This document shows positions 1-12,346 of a stretch of 64,000 nucleotides of DNA, one piece after another. The DNA is taken from contig NC_133666.1 in assembly GCF_037893015.1 (NCBI RefSeq), positions 165,653,419-165,717,418 of the forward strand, written 5' to 3'. The notes below the pieces were generated by a model. That model was given only the letters and a program-made list of their open reading frames with translations. It had not been told where the DNA came from and searched no databases. Source of the DNA: Macrotis lagotis (lineage: Eukaryota > Chordata > Mammalia > Peramelemorphia > Peramelidae). The stretch's first letter is position 1. Every line of letters begins with the position of its first letter. The translations under genes were made by a program, and so were the position numbers.

Positions 1-1454
1 TAATCTAATATTTGGGAAAGATAGTTTAGGTTGCCATAGGGTTTTAGTTTTGGTTTTTGTTTTTTTACCAGTACAGTAATGGGCTGAAAATGCACTTTCC
101 CCAGTGCCAGACTTACCATCATGGAATAATGTAGGCACCTGAAAGAACTAAGCTTACACTATTAGAAATACCTTTTCCTCATGTGCTGTGAGCTCCACTT
201 AGACATCAGCAAGTTGAATTATAATGTTAATGCATTGTTCATATTCTTAATAGTATTCAAGTTTTAACTAGAGGTTCTAATAAAAATTAGATGGAATACA
301 TTAATGCCAACTTATGAATTAAATTTGTGTGAAAAATCATTTCTTATCTCATATAAAACTCTAGTAGCATATAACACATCTATTTCAGAATAATTTGTGC
401 TTATTAATTATAAATGCTTAGCTTTTGCAATTATGACTTACTGATCTTTACGCATCTTAATGAGAAATTACCTAAAATAAATTGATTTGTAATATTTGCT
501 CTAATGCATTCTAGGATAGCGATTACATAAAATAAAATTTCAGAATAGTATCCATCTACAACTTACATTAATAGAGACAAACTAAATAGTTTATTATGAA
601 ATTGGCATAAAGAAAAGAAATGGAGAAAGTGAAGCAGTTTCATTTTTAGTCCAGGGAAAATGTCATAAACATCTCTTGGATGCTCTTTTTAAAAAAGGGA
701 TGTTCACAGAACAGGAAGAGTTTTGTACTAGATATGCAAGTTTTATCTACAAGGTGTTTCCTTCTTTTCTGATGAAGGGAAACACAATGTTTTATTCTCT
801 GACTGATGAATTCTCAAGGGATATGTTAGGAGGCGGAATCTCTGATTTCACCTTTTGCCATGTCCTAAACACAAGACCTACTAATATTGCCAGAGAGCTT
901 CCTTTCCCAAGAATTAAGAGAACAACATAATTACTTTTGTTATTAGGCAATAGTCAAGTATGGTTCCCCTAACAGATAGACTAATGAGCCAGAAGGTGTG
1001 GGATGGTTTTGGGAATGTTGTAAATAACATTATCGTATTATTTTGGAAATGTACATTTCCCCAATGTATTATTTGAAAGAATGTGCTACAGATATAAGAT
1101 TGGGATAATGTTTTTCTTAATATGCTGTATTTAGAGCAAATGGGTGCTTATTATATGCTAATGATGATGTATCTACATTTCCAGTCTCACTGTCTTCATC
1201 TAAGATATGCTTCTCCTCCTCCTTCTCCAATGACTAATTGTCCCAGAGACCATGGCAGACTAGCCTTAAGGGGCATGTAAGGATGGACCTACTGCTTGAC
1301 AAGACTGGTCTTACTGGGTCATCAGGTTTAGAATGTATGTTTACTATTATTACTATTAACAATCATAATATATCAGATCATGATCAACATTAATTATAAT
1401 AATAAACATAATTTTCCATATTATGAAGCACATCTGTATATAACTCTTTATCTT
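1..1454. other. Unassigned AT-rich intergenic or intronic DNA
   Basis: I recognise no gene, RNA gene or repeat in this stretch. The longest open frame (676-930, 84 codons) has no recognisable domain and no splice or promoter context that would support it. The sequence is AT-rich and CpG-poor like the rest of the window. Confidence 0.5.
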
Positions 1455-1665
1455 TTTGAGGTAGGTAGAGTAGGTATTAGAATCTCCTTTATTTTGGCGG
1501 CGGGGAATTAGGTCTATGATTTTATTGGTATGATGAGAGTTGCCTTTGGCATTGAGAAGTTAAATGCCTTGCCCATGATCATAAAAATCAATGTATGTCA
1601 GAAGTTTATCTATGTCTTTCTGACTCTAATCCTGGGTCTCTACCCATTGAGTCATACTGTCTCTC
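1455..1665 (-). mobile_element. MIR / CORE-SINE relic
   Basis: Reads as an antisense MIR. A 'gaggtaggtag' start is followed by 'gagaagttaaatgccttgcc' (equivalent of the antisense core 'gaggttaagtgacttgccc'), then 'tctgactctaatcctgggtc' and 'cccattgagtcatactg'. It is diverged, with an interrupted middle part. The family assignment is from memory of the consensus. Confidence 0.55.
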
Positions 1666-1701
1666 AATCCCATTTTACATATTAGCAAATTGAGGTTAAG
1701 G

Positions 1702-1830
1702 AGGCAGCATAGTACCTTGAAGTACCATAGTACCTAGATTTCCAGGCAGAGGACCAATCATATCCTGGCTTTGCCACTTCTTACATATGGGACCTCTCTA
1801 GACTTTTGGCAAGGATCAAACTGTTGAGTG
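1702..1830 (+). mobile_element. MIR / CORE-SINE relic
   Basis: A 'ggcagcatagtacc' head is followed by 'ctggctttgccacttcttac' and 'gggacctctctagact', in the order of a sense-strand MIR 5' half. It is heavily diverged and lies right after an antisense MIR. Confidence 0.4.
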
Positions 1831-3262
1831 TAGGCAGGAAGTTATGTTGAAACAGTTTTTCAGAATGATTAGTTTAGACCCTAGTGTTCTTTCACAGAGA
1901 AAGGGAGCTCTATAGTCAAAATATTTCTTTTGAAGCTCATATAAATACCCTTATTGAGAGTCATAACTGAGAGACTAAAGAGCAAGGCAGTGAAACAAGT
2001 CCTTAGCCCTTCATGTGAAATCTTAAGAAAGAATATTGAAGAAAAGACTATAGTCCTACTCAGGTATCATAGAAATGTTTCTGAATTCTCAAAAGCTTTG
2101 CCACAAGAATTCAAGTTTTGGTGTTTGACTATTTTCTGTTCCCTGAGGACCAACCTAGGTAAGTGTGGGGAGACTGTGTTGTGCAAAGGTTGATCACATT
2201 TTGGACTATAGCATCTCATAAGGAACACACTCCTACAATTTCAATGAATTATAGTCTGTGCTAATTTAACAATTTAACTTCTGCAGATTCTCAGTTCTAA
2301 ACTTAGTTCAGTCTGGGGTGGGGGAGGGGAAGAGGGGAATGCTAACCAGCTAAAAGAAGAGTTAATCATTTTTTTCCTCTCACAATCTTTGACTTTGTAA
2401 ATCTCTACCCCAGAGCTATATGGAAAATTACTTAGAGTTTAGTTTTATGATCATGTCTAAGGTTTCCCCAAAATTGGGGTTTAGAAAGATACTCAGTATA
2501 AAATGTATATTTCGTAGAGGATCAACTATTTATTATCTCTTCACAGAAGAAAAACTTAACAAAAAACCACAAACGTCCATTGACAGAAAACTGGAACATG
2601 TAGCAGCAGCACAATTGCTATTATACTCTCATAGGTAGTTGATACTTAAAATATCAAGTGATGACATAATTTGTGGGACTTCTGAATAGACATTTTATAG
2701 TTCACTTTGGCTCTATACTGTGTCTTTTGGTAAGTCAGATCAGGGTTTGGGCTCATTCTCTGGTCTAAAATCATATATTCCTCATAGAAAAGTCTAGTAA
2801 ATGTAGATAGCACCTTCCATAGCATAGCTGACAGCTGAGGAGTCTAGGCAACCTAACCTTTTGAATCTCTTGAATAGGGTTCCTTTCAAGACTCAACATA
2901 TTTATCTCAAAATTGTCCATCTATATTTAGGGAAAGAAACGTATAGATGGATTGGCAGTCAAGGGCTCCTTTTAACTGATCTCCTGCTTTAATTACCTGG
3001 TGAAAACTACTCCTTCCTCCCCCCTCACTGATAGTACCAATTTTCTGGAGAATCAAAAGAAGAGAGAAACCCAGAAGAATCACTTCTGTTTTGAAGTCCC
3101 CTAAATCACTGTCTCTTCTGGTTTGGTGGCCTAGCTCTCTGTCACTACTCCTCCCATTTTCAGGTGTCATGATGAACAAGAAATCAACTCCAGATTTCCT
3201 GTTATTCCCAAGTGACAAGTCTTTCAGAGGTGAGCACATATTTTCCCAGAAGTGATGAGAGT
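1831..3262. other. Unassigned intergenic DNA
   Basis: No gene or confident repeat is seen. Around 2700-2790 there is a faint MIR-like run ('ggtaagtcagatcagggttt', 'ctggtctaaaatcat'), too weak to call. The antisense frame at 2907-3374 runs through the adjacent SINE, so it is not a gene. Confidence 0.4.
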
Positions 3263-3400
3263 TGGAGTGGCTAGGTGGCGCAGTGGATAGAGCACCAGCC
3301 TTGGGTTCAAATCCGACCTCAGACTCTTGGTAATTACCTAGCCATGTGGCCTTGGGCAAGCCACTTAACCCCATTGCCTTGAAAAATCTAAAAAAAAAAA
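3263..3400 (+). mobile_element. WSINE1-type tRNA-related SINE with target-site duplication
   Basis: Carries the head 'ggctaggtggcgcagtggat', then 'agagcaccagccttgg', 'aattacctagccatgtggcc' and 'cttgggcaagccacttaacc', and ends in an A-rich tail (3391-3400). A 12-bp repeat, AGTGATGAGAGT at 3251-3262 and AGTGAGGAGAGT at 3401-3412 (one mismatch), marks the insertion. This fits L1-driven retrotransposition. About 10 bp are missing in the 'gagtcaggagtacctg' region relative to other copies here. Confidence 0.85.
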
Positions 3401-3412
3401 AGTGAGGAGAGT

Positions 3413-4917
3413 AGTTGAGTACATGCTCTGTGAGATGACCTCTGCTTGCCCATTTCTATGCCATACTCACTAGGGTGCTATCCTAAAATGATTCTACTAC
3501 ACTAGTCATATGTATTAAAATACAGAAATTTTGAGGGGTGGTTACTTTTTTGACATATTGAAGAAGTTACAGTTTAGAAAGGATATTAATTGCCACATAA
3601 AACTCAAGAAATGAGATTACTTTTCTATACCTAGTTAGGTTGACACTCACAATATCAGAAGGGCAAAAAATAAGGAATTTCCTTGGTCAAACAACACATT
3701 CATTCTTTGGTCTCAAAAAAGACAAGAATCAGCATTACATAAGTGCAGGAGAGATGTATTTTGAAAGATTAACTCATGTAAGAATTAGGGCACATTCTCA
3801 GCCACCTGCTTCCTATTTTTCCCCTTTTTTGACAATTTTTGAATTTTTTAATTGGCTATAAACTCATGTATGCTTATTCATTGGATATATTTATATGTAT
3901 GTTTATCTCCAAAGTTGTCTTGTGTAACAAGGAATGTTAGAGATGACATCATTCGCAAAGAACACAAATAGCACCTACACGGTGTTGTTTGCTTAATGAC
4001 AGTGTTAATAAGGCAGCTAAGGTTTTTTTGTAACATTGTGCTAAAACGGAACACTGCTTATATAGAGAAATGGAGAATGTGATGTTTTTGATCCTGTTAA
4101 AAGTGGGAGAAAATGAATCTTCCTTACAAAAATATTTAATTTCTCTTGAATTCTATAGTCAGTTATTCAGTTTTATCATGAAACATCAATTTCTGTTATT
4201 GATCCAGAAGCTAATAACCAGAAAAATAAATCATCATTGGATTTTTCAATATTTTCTGAATCTTCTGCTGAAGTTTCTATTTAGCTTGATTGATCTAAAT
4301 TGAATTCTAAGGGTTTTCAGTTCTCTGGAGAAGCACAGCTAGCAAGCCCTATGGTGTTCCTCATCATGGACATATTTATATGCACAGTATAAAGATTTGG
4401 CTCTTGATTATCAGTGTAATCAGATTATCAGATTTTGTTTTTATAGATATTGATAATCATTAATAAATAAATATCAAATGCCTTTGATGATATAACACAA
4501 AGCTGTTATTTGTATTAGTAAGACTTCTAGGAAAGCATATTTAACTCACCTTCATTCTTTTTTCAGTGATAGCTGAAAATAAAGATTTTTAACTTGAGGA
4601 AACTGTATTCCAGCCCCTTCCTATCTCCTTTCCCCTCTTCATACAGGAGAATAAAATAAAGTTAAAAAATAGAATATTTGACTATAAGTTAAATTTAAAA
4701 AATTAAATTTAAAATCAGCATAAAAATGAATAAAAAAGTATTGAGACTCGGTATTGAAATTTAAAACCTTTCTCTGAGTTTAAATAAATGAATTTCCAAA
4801 AGATATGAACTCTTAAAAACTGTTTACTTTCAAACTTACTGGAAAAGATTGATTTTTAATTAAAATCTAATTATCTCCCATATAGAAGAGGCACCTTTGT
4901 TTAGGCTTATGTTTTAC

Positions 4918-4924
<7 letters not shown>
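3413..4924. other. Unassigned AT-rich DNA
   Basis: No gene or confident repeat is seen. Short AT palindromic text around 4687-4712 ('ttaaatttaaaaaattaaat') is simple composition. Open frames at 3640-3861 and 4070-4303 lack domain content. Confidence 0.4.

Positions 4925-4967
<43 letters not shown>
4925..4967. repeat. (TG)n microsatellite
   Basis: About 21 uninterrupted TG units, preceded by a short TATATA run. The long pure tract suggests a length-variable locus. Confidence 0.97.
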
Positions 4968-4972
<5 letters not shown>

Positions 4973-5007
4973 TGTTTCAGTTTTATTTTCTAAAATTAAT
5001 TAATAGA

Positions 5008-5085
5008 CTTTGGGTTTCCTCATCTAAACAATAAAGGTTAGACTTGGTCTTTAAATTTCTTTCCAAGCTGTAATCCCATGAATTT
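5008..5085 (+). mobile_element. MIR 3'-part relic
   Basis: 'gggtttcctcatctaaacaa', then 'ggttagacttggtctttaaa' and 'ccaagctgtaatcccatga', resemble the 3' half of MIR-type SINEs ('tcctcatctgtaaaatg... ctagatgacctttaaggtcc'). Confidence 0.4.
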
Positions 5086-5749
5086 GTGCTGCCCTCTAGT
5101 GGAACTAAATGTCAGCACAGCCATTGTGGATCAACTGGTGTTTGAAAATCTTGGAAAGGGAAACCAAGACAGAAAATGTTTCCTTCTAACTTAGATACAT
5201 CTAATTCTGAGAAGTATGATATTTTTCTAAATAAGTTTTTTTAAAAAATATGATAAATTCGTGATGCACAGGCCCTTAAAATTGTGACAAAATAAAAATG
5301 TTCAACTATTATTGTATGGAAAGAGGTTTTGGCCAGGCCACTGTTGAAAGTTTAATAAAAAGGTTTAATAAAAAGTTTAATAGTCTGAAAGTTTAATGAT
5401 GACATAATTAGTCTACATGAAAGATCTCTCAAATTAAACATGGCACTCTTGCAAAGTGGCTGGATTAACTATATACTCAAAATGGCAATTTATGAGCTTT
5501 GAAATTTATTCTCATTTTACAAAGGAGGTAGATGGCAAGGACTCATTGCACTCTTAGTTTCTTTCATCATATTTATGATTTTTTTCTTAAGACTAAAAGA
5601 AAACAAATTCAAAATAATATGCCCAAAGTAATGTCAGGGATTATAATTTCAGACTCTGGTGCTCATTTGCATGTGTAATATTTAGAACCACTAGGAGCTA
5701 GTCCTTAACAAAAAATTACTAATATTTCAAGTCATAATTATAGGCATTT

Positions 5750-5935
5750 ACTGAATTTTAAGACATTGAAAATACTCTCCTTACAACCACTTTGTGACAC
5801 ATTTTTGCAGATGAGGGAACTGAAGCTTGGGGGTCATACAGAGTCTTGCCTAATCCATTCAATAAATGTCAGAACTGGCAACCAATTCATTTCCAGGACT
5901 CTCTCTCCACTTGTACCCACCTACCACAGAGTACT
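5750..5935 (-). mobile_element. MIR relic
   Basis: Antisense order 'cagatgagggaactgaagct', 'gtcttgcctaatccatt', 'aatgtcagaactggcaacca' and 'ccaggactctctctccactt' corresponds to an antisense MIR. It is diverged. Confidence 0.55.
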
Positions 5936-6031
5936 CACAGTATAGCCAACTATTAGGCATTTAATAATAAATGTTTGTAGATGATAATATTCGATTTGAG
6001 TTTTATAGTCTAGGGAAAACAGACTTTAAAA

Positions 6032-6178
6032 TTTTTTTTTGGCAAGGCAATGGGGTTAAGTGATTTGCCCAAGGTCACACAACTAAATAAACATTAAATT
6101 ATCTGAGGCTGGATTTGAATTCAGGTCCTGCTGACTGCAGAGCTGGTGCTCTATCCACTCTATCCACTTAACTGCCCC
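6032..6178 (-). mobile_element. WSINE1-type SINE
   Basis: Antisense copy: a T-rich tail, then 'ggcaaggcaatggggttaag', 'cccaaggtcacacaactaaa', 'ctgaggctggatttgaattc', 'gctggtgctctatccact' and 'aactgcccc'. A short internal repeat ('ctatccactctatccactta') lies near its 5' end. No clear target-site duplication was found. Confidence 0.8.
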
Positions 6179-6402
6179 AAGAATAAAGGGTTCAACCAAA
6201 GGATAGATGATATATCCCTTGTTCTAAGATTCTACAAAAGGAAGTCAGCCCCAGAGGGATATAAGACACTCAATAATGAAATTCAGGAGTCACAGAGATA
6301 AACTATGTCAGTAAGGAGAAAAATTGGGTGTTGTCTGATGAGCCTGATATGATTTAACAAGAAACTTACTAACCATCTAGATTTTTAAAAAAGCAAGGGC
6401 AG

Positions 6403-6560
6403 GGGGGGCGGCTAGGTGGTACAGTGGATAGAGCACCAGCCTTGGAGTCAGGAGTACCTGAGTTCAAACCTGGCCTCAGACACTTAATAATTACCTAGCT
6501 GTGTGGCCTTGGGCAAGCTACTTAACCTCATTGCCTTGAAAAAAATCTAACCCCCCCCCA
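6403..6560 (+). mobile_element. WSINE1-type SINE with perfect 16-bp target-site duplication
   Basis: Head 'ggcggctaggtggtacagtg', followed by the full body 'cttggagtcaggagtacctg', 'aattacctagctgtgtggcc' and 'ttgggcaagctacttaacct', ending in 'aaaaaatctaacccccccc' plus A. It is flanked by AAAAAAGCAAGGGCAG at 6387-6402 and 6561-6576, identical over 16 bp. The duplication is good evidence for a fairly recent L1-type insertion. The C-run in the tail is unusual for this family. Confidence 0.92.
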
Positions 6561-7108
6561 AAAAAAGCAAGGGCAGATAAAATAGAACATGCCATAGTTC
6601 TGTAAAAAGCAAAAACTAGCATGAGGAACTTTTAAGTTCAAGACAAATTGAGGCTGGAAAAGGAAATAAAGACCAGGGGAGAAAATGTCTGAATTTATAT
6701 TTTCATTTGTTCCATTAGGAGAAAAAAGATCAGAGAATGGATAAGAGGGGGCATGGAAAGGACAATGACAATTAAAATAGAGAGAGAAAGATAAATCAGA
6801 TAAATATTTCATTTCTGCTTCTCTGAAAAGAAGAATGACTTTTGTAGGGGAAAAATGGGAGTTAATGCCCAAAGAAAAGTAAGGAGATGGATGGTAAAAG
6901 AGAGTCTATCAGTCATTGATGAATTCATACCCACCTGGTCAAGAATCTAGGATTGTTGAACCCCTATCAGTGACATGTGAAAAATGTTTGAGAAGAGGAG
7001 AGGTGGGAGATAGACAAATGTCTTGATTTTTGAAAAGGGGAAGAAAGTACTCTGAAAACTGTACAGAGTCATAAATCTGATTTTGATTCCTGGAAAAATT
7101 CTAGATAG

Positions 7109-7225
7109 GTATAATCTATTTTCCAGGATTATTGTGAGATTCAAATGAGATAATATTTGGAAAGTTCTTTGCATAGTGCCTGGGATCAAATGAGTGCTAT
7201 ATAAAGGTTGGTTAGTATTATTAAA
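7109..7225 (+). mobile_element. CORE-SINE/MIR 3' fragment inside the L3 relic
   Basis: 'ccaggattattgtgagattc', 'aaatgagataatatttggaa' and 'gtgctatataaaggttggtt' match the 3' part of marsupial CORE-SINEs. It interrupts the LINE at 'ctagatagg', so it is younger than the LINE. Confidence 0.65.
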
Positions 7226-7240
7226 TGTTAGCTAGTAAAG

Positions 7241-7345
7241 CTATATATATATATACATATGTATATATACATATATAATAGCATATTTTATATAGATCTT
7301 TATATAGGTTATATAGATTTTAAATATTTATATATATATTTTAAC
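7241..7345. repeat. AT-rich low-complexity tract
   Basis: Runs of TATATA with short self-complementary pieces such as 'atatatacatatgtatatat'. Probably an expanded SINE tail. Such tracts can unwind readily, but no function is implied. Confidence 0.75.
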
Positions 7346-7800
7346 CAAAATAATTCCAATTGTCATTCAATTCTTATGGAAAAGATGAAGAGTTGTGAAT
7401 AAGATAATAAGAGAATTAAATCAATTCAGAACTGGTTGAATGGCCACACTCAAAGACTAATTTTTAATGGATCAATGTCATTGTAGCAGGAGGTCTCCAG
7501 TAGAGTATCCCTAGGGATTTGTGCTTGGCCCTGTGTGACTTAACACTTTTTTAAATGACTTGGATAAAACCTTGCTGACTTGCTCACCAAACAAGCAAAA
7601 GACAAAAATCTGGGAGACTTAACTAACACTGCATGATAGAGTTAGGATCCAAAAAAGATCTTGACAGGTTAGAACATAGGTCTAAATATAATAAGATTAA
7701 ATTCAATAAGGACAAATTTTAAATTGTATTCTTGGGTGCAAAAAAAAACTTCACAAATATAAGATGGAGAAAATCTGGTTAAACAACAAAGAATTGAGGC

Positions 7801-8523
7801 AGGAGACTAATCAGGATAGTTTCAGGTGCTTATTCTCTTATTCTATTTATTTGTGATCAGACCATGAGTTAAAATAAAAGACTGAAATCATTGGCTTAAG
7901 AAATATTGACTGAATGCCTTCTATAGCTAGGTGCTGCTGTGAAGCTCCCAAGTGATCAATAGGGTTTTAGGGATGAGTTAATTGTATTTTTTTCTGAATT
8001 CTACTTGTTTCAATTTTAATTGCATTCTTAATATGATTTAACATAGATGTTGATATTTAACTCAATAGCCCTGAGTTATAGACTATAGTTTCCTGAGCTA
8101 ACTATTTCCTCCTGGGGCATAGAAAATAAAGTGCTTATCTACTGATTAACACTTAAGTGACCTTTGTGTATATAGCGTTTGCATTGCAGATAATGTCTGA
8201 AATCAAACTACATTGAAGAATTTTCATTTAGTAGAGAAAGGAACTAAAAGAACCTCCTCACTTTTGTTCATTTTTTTCAAAGTTCTTATAGAAATATGGT
8301 TAAAATTTTCATGTGGATATATGATAAAATAAAAAAAAATTATTTTATGTAAAGCCACCACTCAATTATCTATAGTATTGGAAATCAAGAGGTAAATTAA
8401 GCCTGTCCATAATCTGAAACCTATATTATGAGTCATTCATTTGAGCCTCTTCTTCTATTTCTATTCAAGCCATTCAAAAGGAGCCAAATGAAGAAACAAA
8501 AAGGGGGGGGGAGTATTTGCGTG

Positions 8524-8528
<5 letters not shown>
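7801..8528. other. Unassigned DNA
   Basis: No gene or recognised repeat. AT-rich, ending in a G-run at 8505-8512 just before a TA microsatellite. Confidence 0.4.

Positions 8529-8585
<57 letters not shown>
8529..8585. repeat. (TA)n microsatellite
   Basis: About 28 uninterrupted TA units with imperfect TATATA continuation to about 8610. Open frames crossing it (strings of Y and I) are artefacts. Confidence 0.97.
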
Positions 8586-8593
<8 letters not shown>

Positions 8594-8678
8594 TTATTTG
8601 TATATATATAACTTTTATGTGAATAAGAGTTATTATTTTTCTTCTTAAGTGTGCATGTTGTTTGCTAAACTTATTTTG

Positions 8679-8791
8679 TAAAAAGGAAGAAAAGAAGGTG
8701 GGGGGAAAAGGAAAAAGTATGGAAGAAGAAAGGAAAAGAGGGAAGAAAAGAAAAAAGAAAAGAGGAAGGGAGAGCAGGAGGGAGGGAAAAG
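8679..8791. repeat. Purine-rich (GGAA/GAAA) low-complexity tract
   Basis: Nearly all A and G on the plus strand, with interruptions. The minus-strand frame through it encodes only L/F/S-rich low-complexity residues. Confidence 0.85.
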
Positions 8792-11700
8792 TTGCCCATA
8801 TGGTAGTTAGATTGACTAACAAGTAAGATCTCAAGGGAGTGGGTGTCTCAGGAGTTTGGTAATGGGAACTGGAGCCTCCAGTTGAGAATGGAGCCTTGTT
8901 TGGTATTCATTGAATGTCAGTACCATCTGACAGCTGTTTGGTGGTTCATGTGAAATGACTTGGTCTCTGTCCAGATGCTAGTGGACAGATGTTCACAACA
9001 CAAAAACCATCATCAAAATTGGCACTAATTGGCATCCTCCTGGGAATCTGAACAAATAAGCCATGGATGTACTCTATATATGTAGTGAACCTCTCGACTC
9101 CTTGGTATATGTTACTTAATTTTGGATAGAATCTTTTGTCAAGATGACAAATCCATAATCTTTCATTTACAGAACTTTGCATTTTACAAATTTCTCAATA
9201 TTATGTCTTTGATATGATATGATGTGATGACTTTGAAAGAAATTTTTAACTTTTCTAAAATTTCAAGTCATCTTATGTGAACTTCACAACTCTTCTACTG
9301 GCAAACCACAGAATATGAACATTGAAGATTTTCTACTTACATGAAATTTCTATGCTATACTGTTAAAGCAACACCTTGTGAAAATCATTACACTTCTTTT
9401 ATATTAATCTTGTAAAGATGGCAGATTCATTTCAAGTCTTTGAATGAAATTTATAGCTTCAATTTATTTTTTCTAATATTTTGGTTAAAAACCCCTAAAT
9501 TTGAAGAAACCTTCTAGTAATTTAAAATGGACATTCCAAGGCTAAACATATCTGACAATACTCATATAAATAATTAGATGAGCTTGTTCCTACTTGTCCA
9601 GGTTACTATTAATTATCTTTATTTCTTCATACAAATATCTTTTCTGTAGCTTTTGAATGGGAATTCTCTCTTTTTTCCATCTTCTGCCTCCTCCCTCCTC
9701 TATTTCCATTCCCCAGTTTTGTAGTTTAGAGATAAACTTTAACCTTAGATGAATATAAATGGACCAATGCAGGACCAATTCTGGTTGAAGTCAGTTTATC
9801 CAACTTACATGTATATTAAAAAAGGTACTCTATGTACAAATATTTTTGTTCAGTTCTACCTTTTTGATAAAGGTAGTCTAGTTGTTTATGGACATGTTTG
9901 ACTTATTTTATTCACATACCATTGAATTTGACAAAAAATCCAAAGATTTAGATGAAGTGATTCTTATTACTCCATTCAGTTTTAGAATCTATGAGCCTAT
10001 AGTATGATGATCCTATAAAAATAGTAACAACAGTAAAATTATCTCAATATTTTATTATTTTTTTACCTCCCAAAGGTGAGTATTGTCATCCTTAACCAAC
10101 TACTAGGTTGTCTTACTAGATCAAGAAATTTTTGACACCCAGAAGTTGCTTTTCCAGCTATCTCTCTTCCAGAACCACCAGATTCCATATTTCTTTCCTA
10201 GAACTGATCAAGAAATCAAGAAATCAAGAAGTGTTTCTTGGTCTTCATAAGGCAAATTGGAATTATGTTTTATGTGTATGTGTGTATGTATGTGTGTTCA
10301 CATTTACCCTTTTCATTGACCCTGGAAATGATATAAGAAGTCTCCACAATTTCAGAACAAATGTCTAATCTTAACAGAAGCCAATCCTTCTAATTAGCCA
10401 AGTGTTCATATTCATTATTTACTGTAGCTTCTAAGTCTTCTTAAAAATATCAGAAGGAAGCATTGAATTGTTTCAGTGCTAGGATAATTAAGGCAAAGTG
10501 TGACATAGATTATAGCACCAACATAGTTGTTATAGCATTGTAACTGTCCATCTTTTATGCCCTCTTCATTTTCTGGGTAACTGCTTACACTATCTCCAGT
10601 TTATCCAGCTTAATCCTACATTTGTTCTTTCTTGCCCATGAATTTCTATTGATTATTTCTGGGAAAATAAAAGAAATGTAGAAGAAATGTTAAATTGTGT
10701 TTCATTAGCATTTCTATCCAACTTTCAGTCTTCTCCAACTTGGCAGAGTTGGAGTTGGCCAAATGTAGCTAATCTTTAATAGGATTCTCAATACTGGGAT
10801 GGAGTGGGGAGTGTCAATTTTGATGCCTAATTTTTTTGGGGGGGGGGTTCTGTAAGAGATTTTTTTCATCTCTGAAAGAGATAAAACCTTCAATGTAAGT
10901 GTCCAATTAAATAAATAATTCTTTGGGATCATGGTAAATGTAATTCAACATTTCAATCTCTTTAACCATCTTTTTTAGGTTCATTCAACTACTCAGGGAG
11001 GCATGTGACCAAAGCTCTGAATAGTCAGTCTCTTTTGTCAGAGAGACCCATCGAATCTCTGGGATAATATAGGTTATCAGATTGCAGGACCAAAATAGTG
11101 ACCATTGACAAATATAAGCTGGCAATCAGGACATAATGATTTTTTCTTTTAGCATTTTGACTAACATTTTAACCTAGGTTTCAAAAAAAGTAAACTTAGA
11201 GAACTCCCTGGGGAGGTGACAATTAATAGATAAGTCCTAGAAAGTTGTCTGAGGCAGGGGGAGATATAACTTGCATAGAATCTCTCAGTTAATGTCTGAG
11301 GGAAGGATTTGAATCTAGGTGTACCCAGCACTGACCCAGCATATCCTTCAAAACATGGGAAGGGTTGAGAGGACCATTACACATATATGGCCAAAAAGGC
11401 TCCTATTCATTGATCATGTGCTTTAGATCTGAATGGAAGGATTCTCAGACTTCAAAAAAGAGACCAAGTGCCCACAGCCCATATGTCTTCTAGGCTAATT
11501 TGAAGTCACTCTGGCTAAAGTCAAAATAACTTCAGAAGGTCTCCTTCCCCTTCTGCTCGGATAGTCTGTCAGTGCAACTAATTAAAGAGTTTAAGACAGA
11601 GATAGAGGCATATATGCAATAAGATACTGCCATGGTATTATCTCTGCTGCTAAATATTAATAACATTAGAACAGTTGCTGTATATATTTCACAGCTTCAA

Positions 11701-11937
11701 TTTTAAGAACTGCAACTCAGAAGGTATATATAGTAGTATCAAGTAACCTTAGAGATAACAATTCTTTCTCTATCCCTTCCTTTCTCTTTTTAAAAGTCAT
11801 TGCTGACAGGGTGAAATTTGTGACAGGTTTTCATTTGAGAAGTTGATTTTATTTTAAAAATAAAAACAAGGACAGCTTACAATTGTTGCATAGAAGAAAA
11901 TTTTTAGGCATGAAATCATTTCTTAAAATATGTAATT
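8792..11937. other. Unassigned DNA, about 3.1 kb
   Basis: No gene, RNA gene or confident repeat was recognised. Minor items are a short TG/TATG run near 10265-10300, a T/G homopolymer at about 10831-10849, and a faint antisense MIR-like stretch around 11280-11330 ('aaggatttgaatctaggtgt'). Confidence 0.35.
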
Positions 11938-11939
11938 TT

Positions 11940-12045
11940 TTTCAATTCAACAATAATCTCTTATTAACAGTTTACTATGTACAAAATACTGTTAGTTGCA
12001 GAGATAAAAATGAAACCGCCTGGGAGGATACAACATCTACATAGA
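11940..12045 (-). mobile_element. L2 LINE 3'-end fragment
   Basis: 'ttcaattcaacaataatctc', 'ttattaacagtttactatgt' and 'acaaaatactgttagttgca' follow the antisense L2 3' terminus ('caacaaatatttattgagcacctactatgtgccaggcact'). Confidence 0.6.
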
Positions 12046-12346
12046 TAAGTAAATAGAAACTCATTGTATTTATATTACCAATCTCAAAGGACTATTGCGA
12101 AAAAGATTAATTAGGTAGAAATATAGGTTACTATTATTTTAGACCTAGCTCAGTAAAAGCATCATAGGGAATAGGAAACTGTGACCTGCATTCAGAAGAA
12201 CTAAAGAAATGTTTCTTCCTATATCTAATTTTGTATCACATTGATACAAAAAAAATATAAAATTGATTTTAAGGCATTTGCTTTTAAGTAGCATTTAAGT
12301 CATCTCTTCTTGCTAAAAAGAAAAATTAAGTCAATTTCAGATAGAT

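Larger units (their letters stand above)
6930..7800 (+). mobile_element. L3/CR1-type LINE reverse-transcriptase relic, interrupted
   Basis: The parts 6930-7108 and about 7365-7800 follow the L3/CR1 ORF2 order. They show 'gtacagagtcataaatctga' and 'ttcctggaaaaattctag', then 'caattcagaactggttgaat', 'tccctagggatttgtgcttg' and 'gatcttgacaggttagaaca'. The last stretch corresponds to the region after the F-A-D-D box in related elements. Stops and frameshifts are throughout, so it is dead. A CORE-SINE piece and AT-rich DNA (7109-7345) sit between the halves. The assignment relies on recalled consensus. Confidence 0.7.

Noticed and set aside
2907..3374. Minus-strand frame of 155 codons, the longest in the window
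   Set aside because: Its N-terminal part is the antisense translation of the WSINE1 at 3263-3400 and the rest has no domain. Frames of this size arise by chance in 64 kb.
8428..8834. Frames rich in I/Y on one strand and L/F/S on the other
   Set aside because: They translate the (TA)n microsatellite and the adjacent purine tract. Low complexity, not genes.
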